NCBI GenBank assembly: GCA_031119155.1
Contig: JAVHYH010000001.1
Coordinates: 10,249-50,151 of the forward strand
From: Brevundimonas sp.
Lineage (GTDB): Bacteria; Pseudomonadota; Alphaproteobacteria; Caulobacterales; Caulobacteraceae
Direction of reading: 5' to 3'
Length of the DNA stretch: 39,903 nt
The notes under the pieces are model-generated. The model did not search any database. It saw only the letters and a program-made list of their open reading frames with translations, and was not told where the DNA came from. The position numbers and the translations under genes are program-made. Positions 7,321 through 15,907 of the stretch are shown here, in pieces. How positions within the stretch are numbered: the stretch's first letter is position 1; every line of letters begins with the position of its first letter.

Positions 7321-7344
7321 GAATCAAAGGTCGGGAGGCGAATC
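7321..7344. promoter_or_regulatory. Pair of GANTC sites in the podJ promoter/leader
   Basis: GAATC occurs at 7321-7325 and again at 7340-7344, flanking the podJ ribosome-binding site (GGGAGG, 7333-7338) just before the GTG start at 7346. The first lies where a -10 element would fall if TTGATC at 7299 is the -35. GcrA-CcrM controlled promoters typically carry GANTC in this position. Confidence 0.5.
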
Positions 7345-7345
7345 A

Positions 7346-10198
7346 GTGAGCGCAGCCGCGCCGTGGAGCGTGAAGGGGATAGACCCCAAGGCTCGCGAGA
7401 TCGCCAAGGACCTTGCGCGCCGTTCAGGCATGACGCTCGGCGAATGGCTGAACTCGATGATCATGGAAGATGGCGACGAGGACGAGGGCTATACGCCCCT
7501 GCCGCGCCGTCCCCATGTGGCCGACATGTTTGAGCGCCGCGGCCGCAGCCGCCGGCTGGACGACGCCTATGGTGCGGACGAGGATGCGCATCGTCTGAGC
7601 GCATCGATTGACGCCATCGCCGCCCGTCTTGAGGCCGCCGAGCGTCGCTCGACCGTCGCCATCCAGGGCGTGGACCAGGCCGTCGCCGGTCTGGTGCGCC
7701 GTCTCGAGGCCGCCGATCAGGACGGCCGTCAGCACGGCCGCCGCATCGACGACATCGCCGAGGAGCTGCGCGAGGGCCATCGCCGCCTGCGCAAATTCGA
7801 ACAGGAAACCGGCCCCAAGACGGCCGAGACCTTCGGCAAGGTCGAGACCGGCCTCGGCGCGCTCGCCGGCCGCCTGTACGATATCGAGGAACGCCAGCGC
7901 ACGGGCGTGAACGAGCTGCGCCAGCGCATGGAGACGGTCGAGAAGCTGGCCGGTCCAGGTGCCGGTTCGGATTTGCTGGCCCAGGTCGGCGCCCGTCTGG
8001 ATCAGGCCCAGTCCCGGACGACCGAGGCCCTGCGCGGTCTGGAACGCTCCTTCGCCCATCTGGACGAGCGCCTGCGCGCCGCCGAGAGCCGGGTCGAGCC
8101 TGCCGGCGACCGCGAGGCCGCCCGCTTCGAGAAGCTGGCCGAGACGCTGAGCCGTCAGGTCGAGGCCAACCGCACCGAGATGATGCGGCGGCTCGACACC
8201 GCCCAATCCGAGAACCGCATGGATCGCATCGAGCGGGCCGTGCTGGCGCTGGGCGAACAGCTCAAGACCTCCGAGACCCGCTCCGCCGGCGCCGTCGAGG
8301 CGATGGGCCGCGAGGTCCTGCGCATCGCCGAGAACCTGAACGGTCGGGTCGGTCGGGTCGAGACCGGCGTGGACGCCAAGGTCGCCGCGCTGGGCCAGAG
8401 CCTGACGCGCAAGATCGACGACGACATGGGCCGTCTGGCCCAGGGTCTCCAGCAGGGCATTGATCAACGCCTGACCGCCGCCGACGACCGCCACGCCCTG
8501 GCGCTCGAAAAGCTGGGGGGCGAGATCACTCGCATCTCCGACCGTCTGAGCGAGCGCATCGCCCAGTCAGAGCGCCGTTCGCAGCAGGCGCTGGACGATA
8601 TCGGCCGCCGTCTGGCCGACAGCTCCAGCCGGATCGAGCAGCGCTACGACCGCGCCTCGGGCGAACTGGCCGAGCGCATGCGCCTGTCGGAAGAGCGCAC
8701 CGCCTCCCTGATCGCCGAAGCGCGCGAGAACATCGAGCGGCGCGCCGAGACCCGGCCCGAGCCGACCCCCGCTCCGGTGGTCGCGCCCGAGCCGGCCGCG
8801 GCCTCCGCGGTGGCGGACATCCAGCCGGACTGGCGCGCCGCCGCCTTCCCGGACGCGGCCTTCCCCGATGCGCCCTTCCAGGGCCAGACCTTCGAGGATC
8901 CGGATCCGGTCTATACCGAGCAGCAGGCCTGGTCCGCCGATCTGGCGCCCCCGGAGCCTGAACCCGAGCCGATCCATGAGCCGGAAGACGGCCGGCAGGT
9001 CCTGACGGCCGACGCCGTCTTCGACGCCGTCCTGCGCGGTCCGCGCACGGCGCCGGAACCGTCCTCGACGCCCTTCGGCAGCCGAGAGGCCGCGGCCGAA
9101 CCCTACGCCGGCTCGCTGGCGGACGAGATTGATGCGCCGGTGACGCCGGTGTTCACGCCCCCGCCCGCGGCGTCCGCCTCGCCCTTCGGCCAGAGCTTCG
9201 GCGGCGCGGACGTGTCCGACGCCCTGGCGGCCACCGCTCCGGACAGCTTCGACGCCGGTCCGGACGACTTCGACGGCGAGACTGATTTCGTCGATCCGCG
9301 CGCCCTTCGCGCCGCGGCCGCCCAAGGCCGGGCCAGCTCGACCCGTCAGGCCATCGACGCCGCCCGCGCGGCCATGTCCGAAGCCGACGAGGCTCCGGCG
9401 CGCACCGGCTTCGGCCTGAAGCGCGGCGGCAAGTCGCGACTGCAGGAGCGTCTGGACAAGCAGGCCTCGAAACAGGGCAGCGCGGTCCGCAAGGCTCTGG
9501 GCGCCTCGGCCGTGGCCGTGGTCCTGACCGCCACGGGCGCTGTGGCCTTCAACGAGCTGACCGATTCAGGCATCCAGATCCCGGGCCTGCCGGGGGCGCA
9601 GCCCGCCGCGCCGGTCGCCGCCCTGGCCTCGACGCCGGTGGAGGCCTCGCCGGCGGATCGCGCCCGCGCCGCCGATCTGTACCAGCAGGCCATCATCAAG
9701 CTGGAGGCCGACGACGCCACCGGTCTGGACGCCCTGAAAGAGTCCGCCGAGCTGGGTTACGCCCCGGCGCAGCTGCAACAGGCAGGCCTGTATCACGACG
9801 GCGGCAAGGGCGTGACGGTCGATCTGGTGGAAGCGCGCAAGTGGACGAAGCGCGCAGCTGAGGCCGGTAACCCACGCGGCATGCACAACTACGGCATGTA
9901 TTTGATGCGGGGCACTGGTGGCCCGGCGAGCACCTATGAGGCCATGAACTGGCTCACGAAGGCCGCCGAAGCCGGCTTGGTCGACAGCCAGTTCAATATC
10001 GCCCAGCTCTACGAGACCGGTCAGGCCGGCGTCCGCGTGGATATGGTCGAGGCCTACCGCTGGTATCTGGTCGCCGCCCGCGCGGGCGACGCCGGCGCCC
10101 AGGAGGCCGTGGATCGCCTGCGCACCGTCCTGTCGGTCGCCGACCGCGGCAAGGCCCGCGCCGAGGCGGATCGCTTCACGGCCGACCCCGTCAGCTGA
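7346..10198 (+). CDS. podJ: Polar organelle development protein PodJ
   Basis: This 950-residue protein matches PodJ, the scaffold that organises the new pole in Caulobacterales for flagellum, pilus and PleC localisation. The N-terminus (SAAAPWSVKGIDPKAREIAK, then RRSGMTLGEWLNSMI) is diagnostic. Residues about 85-470 form a long coiled coil with recurrent RLEAAERR-like heptads. An acidic Pro/Ala-rich linker follows (about 475-690). One membrane segment lies near residues 716-735 (ALGASAVAVVLTATGAVAF). The periplasmic part has Sel1-type repeats (SAELGYAPAQLQQAGLYHDG, AAEAGNPRGMHNYGMYLMRG, AAEAGLVDSQFNIAQLYETG). The C-terminus ends shortly after the last repeat, and I do not see a peptidoglycan-binding domain. 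GTG at 7346 follows GGGAGG. Confidence 0.9.
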   Translation: MSAAAPWSVKGIDPKAREIAKDLARRSGMTLGEWLNSMIMEDGDEDEGYTPLPRRPHVADMFERRGRSRRLDDAYGADEDAHRLSASIDAIAARLEAAERRSTVAIQGVDQAVAGLVRRLEAADQDGRQHGRRIDDIAEELREGHRRLRKFEQETGPKTAETFGKVETGLGALAGRLYDIEERQRTGVNELRQRMETVEKLAGPGAGSDLLAQVGARLDQAQSRTTEALRGLERSFAHLDERLRAAESRVEPAGDREAARFEKLAETLSRQVEANRTEMMRRLDTAQSENRMDRIERAVLALGEQLKTSETRSAGAVEAMGREVLRIAENLNGRVGRVETGVDAKVAALGQSLTRKIDDDMGRLAQGLQQGIDQRLTAADDRHALALEKLGGEITRISDRLSERIAQSERRSQQALDDIGRRLADSSSRIEQRYDRASGELAERMRLSEERTASLIAEARENIERRAETRPEPTPAPVVAPEPAAASAVADIQPDWRAAAFPDAAFPDAPFQGQTFEDPDPVYTEQQAWSADLAPPEPEPEPIHEPEDGRQVLTADAVFDAVLRGPRTAPEPSSTPFGSREAAAEPYAGSLADEIDAPVTPVFTPPPAASASPFGQSFGGADVSDALAATAPDSFDAGPDDFDGETDFVDPRALRAAAAQGRASSTRQAIDAARAAMSEADEAPARTGFGLKRGGKSRLQERLDKQASKQGSAVRKALGASAVAVVLTATGAVAFNELTDSGIQIPGLPGAQPAAPVAALASTPVEASPADRARAADLYQQAIIKLEADDATGLDALKESAELGYAPAQLQQAGLYHDGGKGVTVDLVEARKWTKRAAEAGNPRGMHNYGMYLMRGTGGPASTYEAMNWLTKAAEAGLVDSQFNIAQLYETGQAGVRVDMVEAYRWYLVAARAGDAGAQEAVDRLRTVLSVADRGKARAEADRFTADPVS

Positions 10199-10313
10199 CG
10201 CGATCAGACTCCTTTTGAGCGCACCGGGTTGCACCAGCGGCCCGGGGCGTTCAGGACAGTTCCACCGTCGCCTTTCGGGCGTTTGACCTCAGTTCCAGCC
10301 GAAGGCGCGTCCT

Positions 10314-11237
10314 TTGGATATCTATCTGCCGATCGCCGAGGTTTCGGTGAACTGGCCGCTCCTGGTTCTGCTGGGCGCGACGGTCGGATTCGTGTCCGGG
10401 CTGTTTGGCATCGGCGGGGGCTTCCTGATGGCTCCCATCCTGATCTTCCTCGGCATTCCGCCCTCGGTGGCTGTCGCCAGTCAAGCCAGCCACGTCGTCG
10501 CCTCCTCGACCTCGGGCGTGATCCACTACACCTCGCAGAAGCAGGTCGATTACAAGATCGGGGGCATCATGGCCCTCGGCGGGGTGCTGGGCGCCTTCGC
10601 CGGGGTCGAGCTGTTCCGCTACCTGCGTCTGCTCGGTCAGGCGGATCTGGTGGTCGCCCTGTCCTACCTGCTGTTCCTCGGCTCCATCGGCGCCCTGATG
10701 CTGCACGAGAGCCTCGGCCAGATCCTGCGTCGGGTCCGGGGCGAGGTGACGCCGCACAAGGAACGCCGTCGGCCCCTGTGGCTCTATGGCCTGCCGCTGC
10801 GCATGAAGTTCCCGCGCTCGGGCCTCTACATCAGCGCCATTCCGCCGTTCGCGCTCGGATCGTTCGTCGGCGTCCTGTCGGCCATCATGGGCGTCGGCGG
10901 CGGCTTCATCCTGGTCCCGGCCATGCTCTATGTGCTGCGGATGAAGGCCAGCGTGGTGGTCGGCACCAGCCTGTTCCAGATCATCATCACCACGGCGATC
11001 ACCACCATCCTGCAGTCGGGCCGCAACCAGACGGTGGATATCGTCCTGTCGACCATCCTGCTGCTGGGCGGCGTGGTCGGGGCCCAGTACGGCGCGCGCC
11101 TGTCTGGCCGGTTCCGCGCCGAAGAGTTGCGGGCGATCCTGGCCATCATCGTCCTGCTGGTCGGCATCTATATGGGGCTGGAACTGTTCGTCCGGCCGTC
11201 CGATCTGTTCAGCTTTGCTCCGGGAGTTGCGCAATGA
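10314..11237 (+). CDS. TSUP family sulfite/anion exporter (TauE/SafE)
   Basis: This protein of about 307 residues is a TSUP-family transporter, a group that moves sulfite, sulfoacetate or related anions. It shows the two inverted family repeats: LVLLGATVGFVSGLFGIGGG near residue 18, and GSFVGVLSAIMGVGGGFILV in the second half. About eight membrane segments are present, with a basic cytosolic loop (RRVRGEVTPHKERRRP) between the halves. The only early start giving the full first helix is TTG at 10314; a GTG lies at about 10347. The stop codon overlaps the ATG of the next gene (ATGA), so translation is probably coupled. Confidence 0.9.
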   Translation: MDIYLPIAEVSVNWPLLVLLGATVGFVSGLFGIGGGFLMAPILIFLGIPPSVAVASQASHVVASSTSGVIHYTSQKQVDYKIGGIMALGGVLGAFAGVELFRYLRLLGQADLVVALSYLLFLGSIGALMLHESLGQILRRVRGEVTPHKERRRPLWLYGLPLRMKFPRSGLYISAIPPFALGSFVGVLSAIMGVGGGFILVPAMLYVLRMKASVVVGTSLFQIIITTAITTILQSGRNQTVDIVLSTILLLGGVVGAQYGARLSGRFRAEELRAILAIIVLLVGIYMGLELFVRPSDLFSFAPGVAQ

Positions 11238-12040
11238 TGCAGCTGCCGCCTCCACCCCCCGCCGTCGAGGCCCCGGCGCCCGAGCGTTCGCTCGGCACGA
11301 CCGAGCAGGTCCGCGTCGCCGCCGCCATGACCGATGCGCGGGTGATGGTCGATTCCAGCTTCCGCGGCGCCTCCATCGTCCTGTACGGCGCGGTCTTCAA
11401 TCCGACCGACATCCCCGCCGATGTGGTGGTGGTTGTCCGGGGGCCGGACGGTCCGGTTCGTCTGGTCAAGAAGACGCGCAACACGGGCGTCTGGCTGAAC
11501 AGCCGTCCCGTCCTGTTCGAGGGCGCGCCCGGCTTCTACATGACGGCCTCGACCCGGCCCCTGTCGGACATCGCCGACTTCGGTCAGTTGCGTCGTCTGG
11601 GCGTCGGGGTGGATCACCTGCGCATCGCCGCGCCGGAGGAAAGCCGGACGGTCACCCGCTACGGCGTCCGCGATGTCGTCGTCAGCCGTATCGGCGAGGA
11701 CTATCTGGACTACCGCCGCGCGGTGATCCGCCTGCGCGAGGCGGCGGCCCTGTACAACAGCGATCCCGCGGGGGTGAAGTTCGTCGATCGCGGCCTGTTC
11801 CGCGCCGAGGTCGAACTGCCCGCCGTCGCCCCGACCGGCCAGTACTTCGCCGAGGTCTGGCTGTTCCAGGAGGGCGAGCCGGTCTCGGTCAGCAACCTGA
11901 CCCTGACCGTCGAAAAGGTCGGCTTCGAACGCGACATCTTCGAGTTCGCTCACCGCCGCCCGTGGACCTACGGCGTCCTGTGCGTCCTGCTGGCGATGTT
12001 CACCGGCTGGGCGGCCAGCCGGATCTTCAGGCGGAACTGA
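11234..12040 (+). CDS. TIGR02186 family membrane-anchored protein
   Basis: This 268-residue protein matches the alphaproteobacterial TIGR02186 family, which is nearly always encoded next to a TSUP transporter. Family-like segments are VMVDSSFRGASIVLYGAVFNP, VVVVVRGPDGPVRLVKKTR, GVWLNSRPVLFEGAPGFY and LPAVAPTGQYFAEVWLFQ. A C-terminal membrane anchor (TYGVLCVLLAMFTGWAAS) ends in RIFRRN. Function is unknown; a partner role for the transporter is inferred from synteny. The N-terminus (MMQLPPPPPAVEAPAPE) has no hydrophobic signal, although the domain would be expected to face the periplasm. The gene overlaps its neighbours at both ends. Confidence 0.85.
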   Translation: MMQLPPPPPAVEAPAPERSLGTTEQVRVAAAMTDARVMVDSSFRGASIVLYGAVFNPTDIPADVVVVVRGPDGPVRLVKKTRNTGVWLNSRPVLFEGAPGFYMTASTRPLSDIADFGQLRRLGVGVDHLRIAAPEESRTVTRYGVRDVVVSRIGEDYLDYRRAVIRLREAAALYNSDPAGVKFVDRGLFRAEVELPAVAPTGQYFAEVWLFQEGEPVSVSNLTLTVEKVGFERDIFEFAHRRPWTYGVLCVLLAMFTGWAASRIFRRN

Positions 12041-12495
12041 TGACCACCTTGGCTGACTTTATCCGCCTGTGGACCCACCCCGACTATCCGCCTGACCGGG
12101 TCGCGGAGGCGGATATGCGGCGGGCCGAGCAACGGTTCGGCATCGTCTTCCCCGCCGCTTACCGGCAAGCCGTTCTGGCGCATGGCGCGCCCGCGCCGAC
12201 ACTCGCCCTGCTTAACAGCATCGTCGAAAACGAAATCGATATCGAGGATGTGTCCGAGTTCTTCGTTCCGGACGACGTCATCTCGGCGACCGAGGACTGG
12301 CGCGGGATGGGGTTGCCCGGTACGCTCGTGGCCTTCGCGGGGGACTCCATGGGCAACCTGTTCGCCTTTGACCAAGGCGGCGCCCCGAGCGTCTGGTTCT
12401 TCAATCACGACAGCGGAGACGTCCGGAGGGTGGCCGACTCCTTCGAGGACTGGCTGGCGCGTTACTGTGCGCTTCCGCCCGCCGCGATCGATTGA
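12040..12495 (+). CDS. SMI1/KNR4 family protein
   Basis: This 151-residue protein carries the SMI1/KNR4 (SUKH) fold: an N-terminal helical pair (MRRAEQRFGIVFPAAYRQAV), then LPGTLVAFAGDSMGNLFAFD, SVWFFNHDSGDV and SFEDWLARY. In bacteria such proteins are often immunity proteins against secreted toxins, but many are solitary with unknown roles. The ATG overlaps the previous stop by one base (TGATG), so it belongs to the TSUP-TIGR02186 transcription unit. No toxin gene is nearby. It ends directly against the convergent hisC stop at 12496. Confidence 0.82.
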   Translation: MTTLADFIRLWTHPDYPPDRVAEADMRRAEQRFGIVFPAAYRQAVLAHGAPAPTLALLNSIVENEIDIEDVSEFFVPDDVISATEDWRGMGLPGTLVAFAGDSMGNLFAFDQGGAPSVWFFNHDSGDVRRVADSFEDWLARYCALPPAAID

Positions 12496-13584
12496 TCAAC
12501 TCGCCGCGAACTCGCTCAGCGCATCGAGGACCGCGCGGTTCTGGTCTTCGGTGCCGATGGTGATGCGCAGGCATTCCGGGAGGCCGTAGCCGCCGACCGG
12601 ACGCACGATGATCCCCTTGGTGTGCAGGTAATCATTGGCGGCGGCGGCCTTGGCGGCGTCGGCGAAGCGGACCAGCACGAAATTCCCCACGCTGGGCAGG
12701 ACGTCGAAGCCGAAGCCCTTGATCGCCTGCGTCAGGCGCGGACGCCAGGTCTCGACCAACTCGAGCGAGGCCTTCTGGTGCGCCTCGTCCGACAGGGCGG
12801 CGACGGCGGCGTCCAGGCCGGCCACCGAAACGTTGAACGGCAGGCGGATGCGATCAACCGCCTCGGCCACCTTCAGTGGGGCATAGCCGAAGCCGATGCG
12901 CAGGCCGCCGAGGCCGTGGATCTTGGAGAAGGTGCGGGTGACGACGATGTTCTCGGCGTCCTTCGCCAGCGGGAAGCTGGTCTCCCAGTCGGGGGCGGTG
13001 ACGAACTCGGCATAGGCCTCGTCGATGACCAGCAGGATGTGGGGCGGCAGGGCGGCGTGGAGACGGCGGGTCTCCTCGGCGGTGTTGTAGCTGCCGGTCG
13101 GGTTCGACGGGCTGGAGATGTAGACGATCTTCGTCCGCTCATCGACCTGCTCGAGGATGGCGTCCACCTCGGCCTTGAAGCCCGGCTCGGGGGCCAGCTT
13201 GACCGAAGCCTGATTGGCCAGGGCCGAAATGCGATAGGCGAGGAAGCCGTACTGGCCGGTGACGATGTTGTCGCCGGGCTGCAGATAGGTCTGGTTCAGC
13301 AGGGCGAAGACCTCGTCCGAGCCGTTGCCGAAGATCAGACGATCCGCTTCCAGACCGTGATGCTCGGCCACCGCATCGCGCAGCTTGCCGGCCCGGCCGT
13401 CCGGATAGATGTGGATGTTGCCGACCGCGGCCGCATAGGCGTCGCGGGCCTTCTGGCCGGCGCCCAGGGCGTTCTCGTTCGAGGACAGCTTCATCGGCTC
13501 GGCCACGCCGTCGATCTTCGACTTGCCGCCGACATAGGGGGCGATGTCGAGGATGCCGGGCTTGGGCTGAAGGGCGTCGGTCAT
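12496..13584 (-). CDS. hisC: Histidinol-phosphate aminotransferase HisC
   Basis: This 362-residue fold-type I PLP aminotransferase carries out a late step of histidine synthesis, converting imidazole-acetol phosphate to histidinol phosphate. Members in this context often also transaminate aromatic amino-acid precursors. Motifs are KLSSNENALGAG, IYPDGRAGKLRDAVAEHHG, FGNGSDEVFALL, SSPSNPTGSYN, DEAYAEFV, the PLP lysine in TRTFSKIHGLGGLRIGF, and ECLRITIGTEDQNRAVLDAL. ATG at 13584 (MTDALQPKPGILDI) fits the family; the frame is open further upstream but overlaps another gene. It is the last gene of a three-gene minus-strand unit with DUF2125. Confidence 0.95.
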   Translation of the reverse strand: MTDALQPKPGILDIAPYVGGKSKIDGVAEPMKLSSNENALGAGQKARDAYAAAVGNIHIYPDGRAGKLRDAVAEHHGLEADRLIFGNGSDEVFALLNQTYLQPGDNIVTGQYGFLAYRISALANQASVKLAPEPGFKAEVDAILEQVDERTKIVYISSPSNPTGSYNTAEETRRLHAALPPHILLVIDEAYAEFVTAPDWETSFPLAKDAENIVVTRTFSKIHGLGGLRIGFGYAPLKVAEAVDRIRLPFNVSVAGLDAAVAALSDEAHQKASLELVETWRPRLTQAIKGFGFDVLPSVGNFVLVRFADAAKAAAANDYLHTKGIIVRPVGGYGLPECLRITIGTEDQNRAVLDALSEFAAS

Positions 13585-13592
13585 GCGGTCTC

Positions 13593-14276
13593 TCAGAAGA
13601 TCGGGGCGGCGCCGATGACGCCGGACAATTTGCCGGGCGCGCCGTTCAGCCGCCCGTCCTCGGCTTGCACATAGCCCGCCAGCACGAACAGCTTCAAGCC
13701 GCCCGCCTCCATCAGGGGGGTGGCGGCCAGCCCCGCGTCGGACAGGGCGTCCACAATCCGGCTGTCCGGCAGGGCGCTGTCGGTGGCCCAGAAGGTGCGG
13801 TCGTCGCCGGTCGGTCCGGGCTGGGTTTTCTGCACCAGCAGCGCGCGCGGCAGGCCGGATCCGTGGTCGGGCAGGGCGGCGACGACCCGCAGATCGGGCT
13901 CGGCCAGCAGACGGCCGAACCACGGGTTCGACGGCGTCAGGTCCATCAGCGCCCGCCCGCCTTCCCGCACCGCCTTCAGCGCCGCCTCGGGCTTGGCCGC
14001 CATCCGGGCCGACAGGCCGTAGCGATCCGCCGCCAGCACCTGCGACGCCGGCCCCCAGACGATCAGGCGCGGACCGGTCGCCGCGTCCAGTCGCCCCAGC
14101 ACCGAACGGGCGGCGGCGATCTCGGCGGGCTTCAGCCCCTTGAGCGCCTCCCTCAGCGCGATGGCGTCGGCGTCCACGGTCGGGCGTTGGCCGGCGGCCA
14201 GTCGCGCGCGCACGGCCTGCGTCAGGGCGCGGTCCAGCGCCAGACGCGCGGCGTCTTCGGGCGGGGCCTTCAGCAT
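13593..14276 (-). CDS. Hypothetical protein between hisC and DUF2125
   Basis: I do not recognise this 227-residue protein with certainty. It has an Ala/Leu/Arg-rich helical N-terminus (about residues 1-70: LALDRALTQAVRARLAAGQR, ALREALKGLKPAEIAAARSV). A more mixed C-terminal part contains PRLIVWGPASQVLAADRYG, DRTFWATDSALPDSRIVDAL and GGLKLFVLAGYVQAEDGRL. Genes for aromatic amino-acid steps (chorismate mutase, prephenate dehydrogenase or dehydratase) commonly neighbour hisC in this class. The N-terminal helices could fit a chorismate-mutase-like module, but I see no decisive motif. The ATG overlaps the DUF2125 stop by one base and hisC begins 8 bases after the stop, so all three are co-transcribed. 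Confidence 0.7.
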   Translation of the reverse strand: MLKAPPEDAARLALDRALTQAVRARLAAGQRPTVDADAIALREALKGLKPAEIAAARSVLGRLDAATGPRLIVWGPASQVLAADRYGLSARMAAKPEAALKAVREGGRALMDLTPSNPWFGRLLAEPDLRVVAALPDHGSGLPRALLVQKTQPGPTGDDRTFWATDSALPDSRIVDALSDAGLAATPLMEAGGLKLFVLAGYVQAEDGRLNGAPGKLSGVIGAAPIF

Positions 14277-15325
14277 CAGAACAGCTTCGGCGCGGGGGCC
14301 AGCGGGAACAGGCCCAGCAAGGTGCGCCCGTCGCGGAATTCCAGCACCAGCTCCACCGGCCGGTCGCCGTTGACGGCGGTGGCCGCCGCCGCGCCCACGG
14401 CTCCGGCGCGATTGACCGCCCCTGACTGTGACTGCGCCATACCGGAGACGACCGCGCCCGGCTTCTCGGCCGTTAGCGCCACGCGTCCGACCAGCCGACC
14501 GTCGCCATCCACCGTCAGCAGGTCGCTGGCCAGTCGGGCCCGGCTCTCGCCCGCGCCCAGCTCGCCGCGAATGGCGGTGAACTGACCGCCCGCGCGGGTC
14601 CAGTTGGAGAAGATGCCCGCGGCGTTCGCGCCCTTCAGCGCCCCGGCATGGGCGACGGTGCCCTCCAGCGCCAGGCTCAACTGCCCCTCCTGCGTCGCGC
14701 CTTCCACCGGGCCGCCCCGGCGTCCGCGCGCATCGACCAGATTGAACAGCACATCCATCTCGTCCGTGGTCGCCTCGCCCTCGGTCAGGTGCGGGCGGGT
14801 TTCCAGCTGGATGCGTTCGGCGGACGCGATGGGGAAGGGCTCGGCGCCCGGATGGGGCGTGAAGACGGCCCGGACCAGCTCGATCCGCAGGTCCGGGAAG
14901 CGCGCACGCAGATTGCTGACGCTGGCGCGCAGGGCCGGACCGCTGACGCCCACCTTGCCCTTGTCGGCGCGGGTCAGGGTCAGGCCATCAGGGGCGAGGA
15001 TCACCCAATGGTCGGGGTTCCAAGCGTTGGCCTCGGCGATGAACTCCGGCGCGGCGATCCCGTGGCCGGACGGCGCGAGGATGCTGGCGTGGGGGATCTC
15101 GACCCGCGCCCGGAACGGCCATCCGGTGGTGGTCACGTCCGCATGCTGGATGGTCCAGCCCTGGGCGCGCAGGGCCACGACCTGGGCCTCCAGCCGCGTC
15201 TCGATCTGCTGCGCCAGATAGAACCACCAGCCGGTCCAGGCGGCGAGGATGATCCCCACCAGCAGGAAGGGGCCGATGATCCCGCGGCGCGGGTGGCGGT
15301 AGGGCTTGTCGGAGGCGTTGCTCAT
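14276..15325 (-). CDS. DUF2125 domain-containing protein
   Basis: This 349-residue protein has a basic N-terminus and one membrane anchor (GIIGPFLLVGIILAAWTGWW) followed by YLAQQIETRLEAQVVALRAQ. The long exported domain resembles DUF2125: GWTIQHADVTTTGWPFRARV, ADVTTTGWPFR, WVILAPDGLTLTRADKG and MDVLFNLVDARGRRGG. DUF2125 proteins are common in alphaproteobacteria and resemble AsmA-like or lipid-shuttling beta folds, but their function is unknown. The start is ATG at 15325. It opens the DUF2125-unknown-hisC unit and is divergent from the VOC gene. Confidence 0.85.
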   Translation of the reverse strand: MSNASDKPYRHPRRGIIGPFLLVGIILAAWTGWWFYLAQQIETRLEAQVVALRAQGWTIQHADVTTTGWPFRARVEIPHASILAPSGHGIAAPEFIAEANAWNPDHWVILAPDGLTLTRADKGKVGVSGPALRASVSNLRARFPDLRIELVRAVFTPHPGAEPFPIASAERIQLETRPHLTEGEATTDEMDVLFNLVDARGRRGGPVEGATQEGQLSLALEGTVAHAGALKGANAAGIFSNWTRAGGQFTAIRGELGAGESRARLASDLLTVDGDGRLVGRVALTAEKPGAVVSGMAQSQSGAVNRAGAVGAAAATAVNGDRPVELVLEFRDGRTLLGLFPLAPAPKLF

Positions 15326-15472
15326 TCAGGGTCCGTGAACTGGGGCCGAGAGGCTGAACGTCTGGGTGCGGCAAGGGTTGTATGCGGATGCTGCCAACCC
15401 CTGACAAGCGGATGCTTTACGGAACGGCGGCTTCCGACGCCCGTTCGGCTGTCGTCATCGAGGAAAGAGCTG

Positions 15473-15907
15473 ATGGAAACCCAGTCCCTGCATCGCGGCC
15501 GCCTGATCGACCACATCCAGTTGGTCGTCGCGGACCTTCCGGCGTCCCGGCGCTTCTACGATGCGGTGTTCGCGACTCTCGGCATTCCGCTGGGCGGCGA
15601 GGCAGAAAGCTATTTCTGGGTGGATGAGCTGTTCGTCTCCAGCGCCGACAGCGAGGCGGCGACCGGCAAGCTGACGGGCCGGCACCATCTGGCCTTCCAG
15701 GCCGGCGACCGCGCCATGGTCGAGGCCTTCCACAAGGCCGGGTTGGCGGCGGGCGGCACCGACAACGGGGCGCCGGGCGAGCGGCCATACCATCCAGGCT
15801 ACTACGCCGCCTTCCTGCTGGACCCCGACGGCAACAACATCGAGGCGGTGTTCCACGGCGAGGCCCGTCGCTCGGCGCCCAGCGTCGAGATCAATTTCGA
15901 GGCCTAA
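15473..15907 (+). CDS. VOC family (glyoxalase/dioxygenase-fold) protein
   Basis: This 144-residue single-module VOC protein contains LIDHIQLVVADLPASRRFYD with the first metal-ligand histidine. It continues with YFWVDELFVSSAD, RHHLAFQAGDRAMVEAFHKA with the second histidine, and YYAAFLLDPDGNNIEAVFHG with the late glutamate. This pattern is typical of glyoxalase I-like lyases or detoxifying enzymes of unknown substrate. ATG at 15473 is preceded by AGGAAAG. Its stop codon overlaps that of the convergent helicase gene by 3 bases. Confidence 0.9.
   Translation: METQSLHRGRLIDHIQLVVADLPASRRFYDAVFATLGIPLGGEAESYFWVDELFVSSADSEAATGKLTGRHHLAFQAGDRAMVEAFHKAGLAAGGTDNGAPGERPYHPGYYAAFLLDPDGNNIEAVFHGEARRSAPSVEINFEA

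Noticed and set aside
10229..11233. Extension of the TIGR02186 frame upstream through the TSUP gene
   Set aside because: The extension overlaps a well-defined transporter, contains only low-complexity Arg/Pro sequence, and offers no signal peptide.
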